Source: Prado023 sp963706885 (GTDB lineage: Bacteria; Actinomycetota; Actinomycetes; S36-B12; CAIYMF01). From it: a DNA stretch of 64,000 bases. Location: contig CAVPNX010000031.1 of assembly GCA_963706885.1 (NCBI GenBank), forward strand, positions 186,001 through 250,000. The letters run 5' to 3'. Positions 63,344-64,000 of the stretch are shown one piece after another; within the stretch, counting starts at the first letter, position 1, and the number at the start of each line of letters is the position of its first letter. The translations under genes were made by a program, and so were the position numbers. A model generated the notes under the pieces. The model searched no databases. It was not told where the DNA came from and saw nothing but the letters and a program-made list of their open reading frames with translations.

Positions 63344-64000
63344 GCCCCGCGCAGGTATCGGGCGAACAGGAAGCCGTCGTCCTCGAGCAGCTGGTGCAGC
63401 CGGAACCCGGTGAGGACGGCGGGACCCGATCGGGCCGGGCGCGGGGACGCCGCAATGAGGGGGGCCACGGTCAGGTCCACCTCGTCGAGTGCCCCAGCAC
63501 GCACCATCTGGCTCAGGAGCGCGTCGCCCCCCTCGCACGTCACCCGGGTCAGGCCGAGCCCCGCCAGGGCATCCAGCGCAGCCGCCGGCTCGACATGCTC
63601 CTCCCCCACCACGACGACCTCGCACCAGCGGGCTGCCGCGGCGCGGTCCGCGGGGTCGCTGCGCTCGACGGTGAGCAGGATCGGGCGGTTGTCCGACGCG
63701 ATGAACGCCGCGTCGTCCCAGTCGAAGCGGCACGTCGCCGACACGATCGCCAGCGTGGGGGCGGGGGCCTGTCCTGCTTCGGCGCGCTGCCCGATCGCCC
63801 CGGGTCGGGCACGCACGGCGCTGTAGCGCTCCGCACGCACCGTCCCCGCCCCGACCAGGTAGGCGTCGGCGTTTCGGCGGATGGCGGCCAGGACCGCGCG
63901 ATCCGTCGGTGAGGAGAGGGATCCGGACACGCCATCGGGCCCTGCGATGCTCCCGTCGAGTCCCATCACCATGCAGGCGCGAACCCAGCGGGACGCGGGC
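63340..64000 (-). CDS. RibD-C/pyrimidine reductase-like protein (5' end outside window)
   Basis: The 5' end is cut by the window edge; the visible 220 codons run from WVRACMVMGLDGSIAGPDG to FLFARYLRGA. The dihydrofolate-reductase-like fold shows LVGAGTVRAERY, VTCEGGDALLSQ and LDEVDLTVAPLI. Relatives include riboflavin pyrimidine reductases and M. tuberculosis Rv2671, an alternate dihydrofolate reductase. Its coupling to the DHPS-like gene suggests folate or pterin reduction, but either role is possible. Confidence 0.85.
   Translation of the reverse strand, partial: PASRWVRACMVMGLDGSIAGPDGVSGSLSSPTDRAVLAAIRRNADAYLVGAGTVRAERYSAVRARPGAIGQRAEAGQAPAPTLAIVSATCRFDWDDAAFIASDNRPILLTVERSDPADRAAAARWCEVVVVGEEHVEPAAALDALAGLGLTRVTCEGGDALLSQMVRAGALDEVDLTVAPLIAASPRPARSGPAVLTGFRLHQLLEDDGFLFARYLRGA

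Overview
The window is high-GC DNA from an actinomycete (Actinomycetota). It carries the Pup-proteasome locus (arc, dop, pup, prcB, prcA, pafA), a fused pafBC, tatA/tatC, a Ski2-like helicase, separate lnt and ppm1, rbpA, and several actinobacterial families of unknown role. Gene order around the proteasome, Tat and helicase genes and around ppm1-rbpA matches what I know from Mycobacterium tuberculosis. The species cannot be fixed from this sequence.

Layout. Positions 1-20.7 kb hold the tail of an ABC permease, a RecB-like nuclease, an M50 protease, trmI, arc, a PTS glucose-type transporter, dop-pup-prcB-prcA-pafA, two FKBP isomerases, a PafB-PafC fusion, tatA-tatC, a lipid kinase and the helicase. 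Positions 20.7-30.2 kb hold a 5'-3' exonuclease and then a B12-, PLP- and radical-SAM-dependent lysine degradation cluster. That cluster comprises an acyl-CoA dehydrogenase, an Lrp-type regulator, a divergent kamA, and the run kdd - amidohydrolase - kamD - kamE - kal, in which every junction is a 4-bp ATGA overlap. Positions 30.3-35.7 kb hold envelope and transcription housekeeping genes (lnt, ppm1, rbpA, gdpD). Positions 35.7-48.9 kb are mixed: a subtilase, a ChrA transporter, hydrolases, a cold-shock protein, a P-type ATPase, a sirtuin, and the SCO1664/DUF3090/phosphomutase trio. Positions 49-64 kb hold corA, uppP, an aldo/keto reductase, a broken DinB gene carrying a DUF222 (13E12-type) fragment, an M20 peptidase, VKOR, tRNA-Leu(GAG), a repeat-built beta-propeller lipoprotein, DUF1028, EamA, an Orn/Lys/Arg decarboxylase, a kelch-like protein, and a coupled RibD-like/DHPS-like pair cut by the window edge.

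How the genes work together. ARC unfolds pupylated proteins for the PrcAB core. PafA attaches Pup, and Dop prepares and removes it. The lysine genes encode isomerisation of lysine (KamA, KamDE), oxidation (Kdd) and deamination to crotonyl-CoA (Kal), with the acyl-CoA dehydrogenase as the likely last step. The usual cleavage enzyme Kce is not in the window, and a YtcJ-like amidohydrolase sits inside the operon instead.

Points that most deserve a second look: the lysine operon and its embedded amidohydrolase, a perfect palindrome midway between kamA and kdd, an orphan CIRCE-like operator between two convergent genes, a DUF222 fragment inside a DinB gene, and a set of about a dozen frameshifts that are all net +1. 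That last pattern looks more like assembly error than gene decay.
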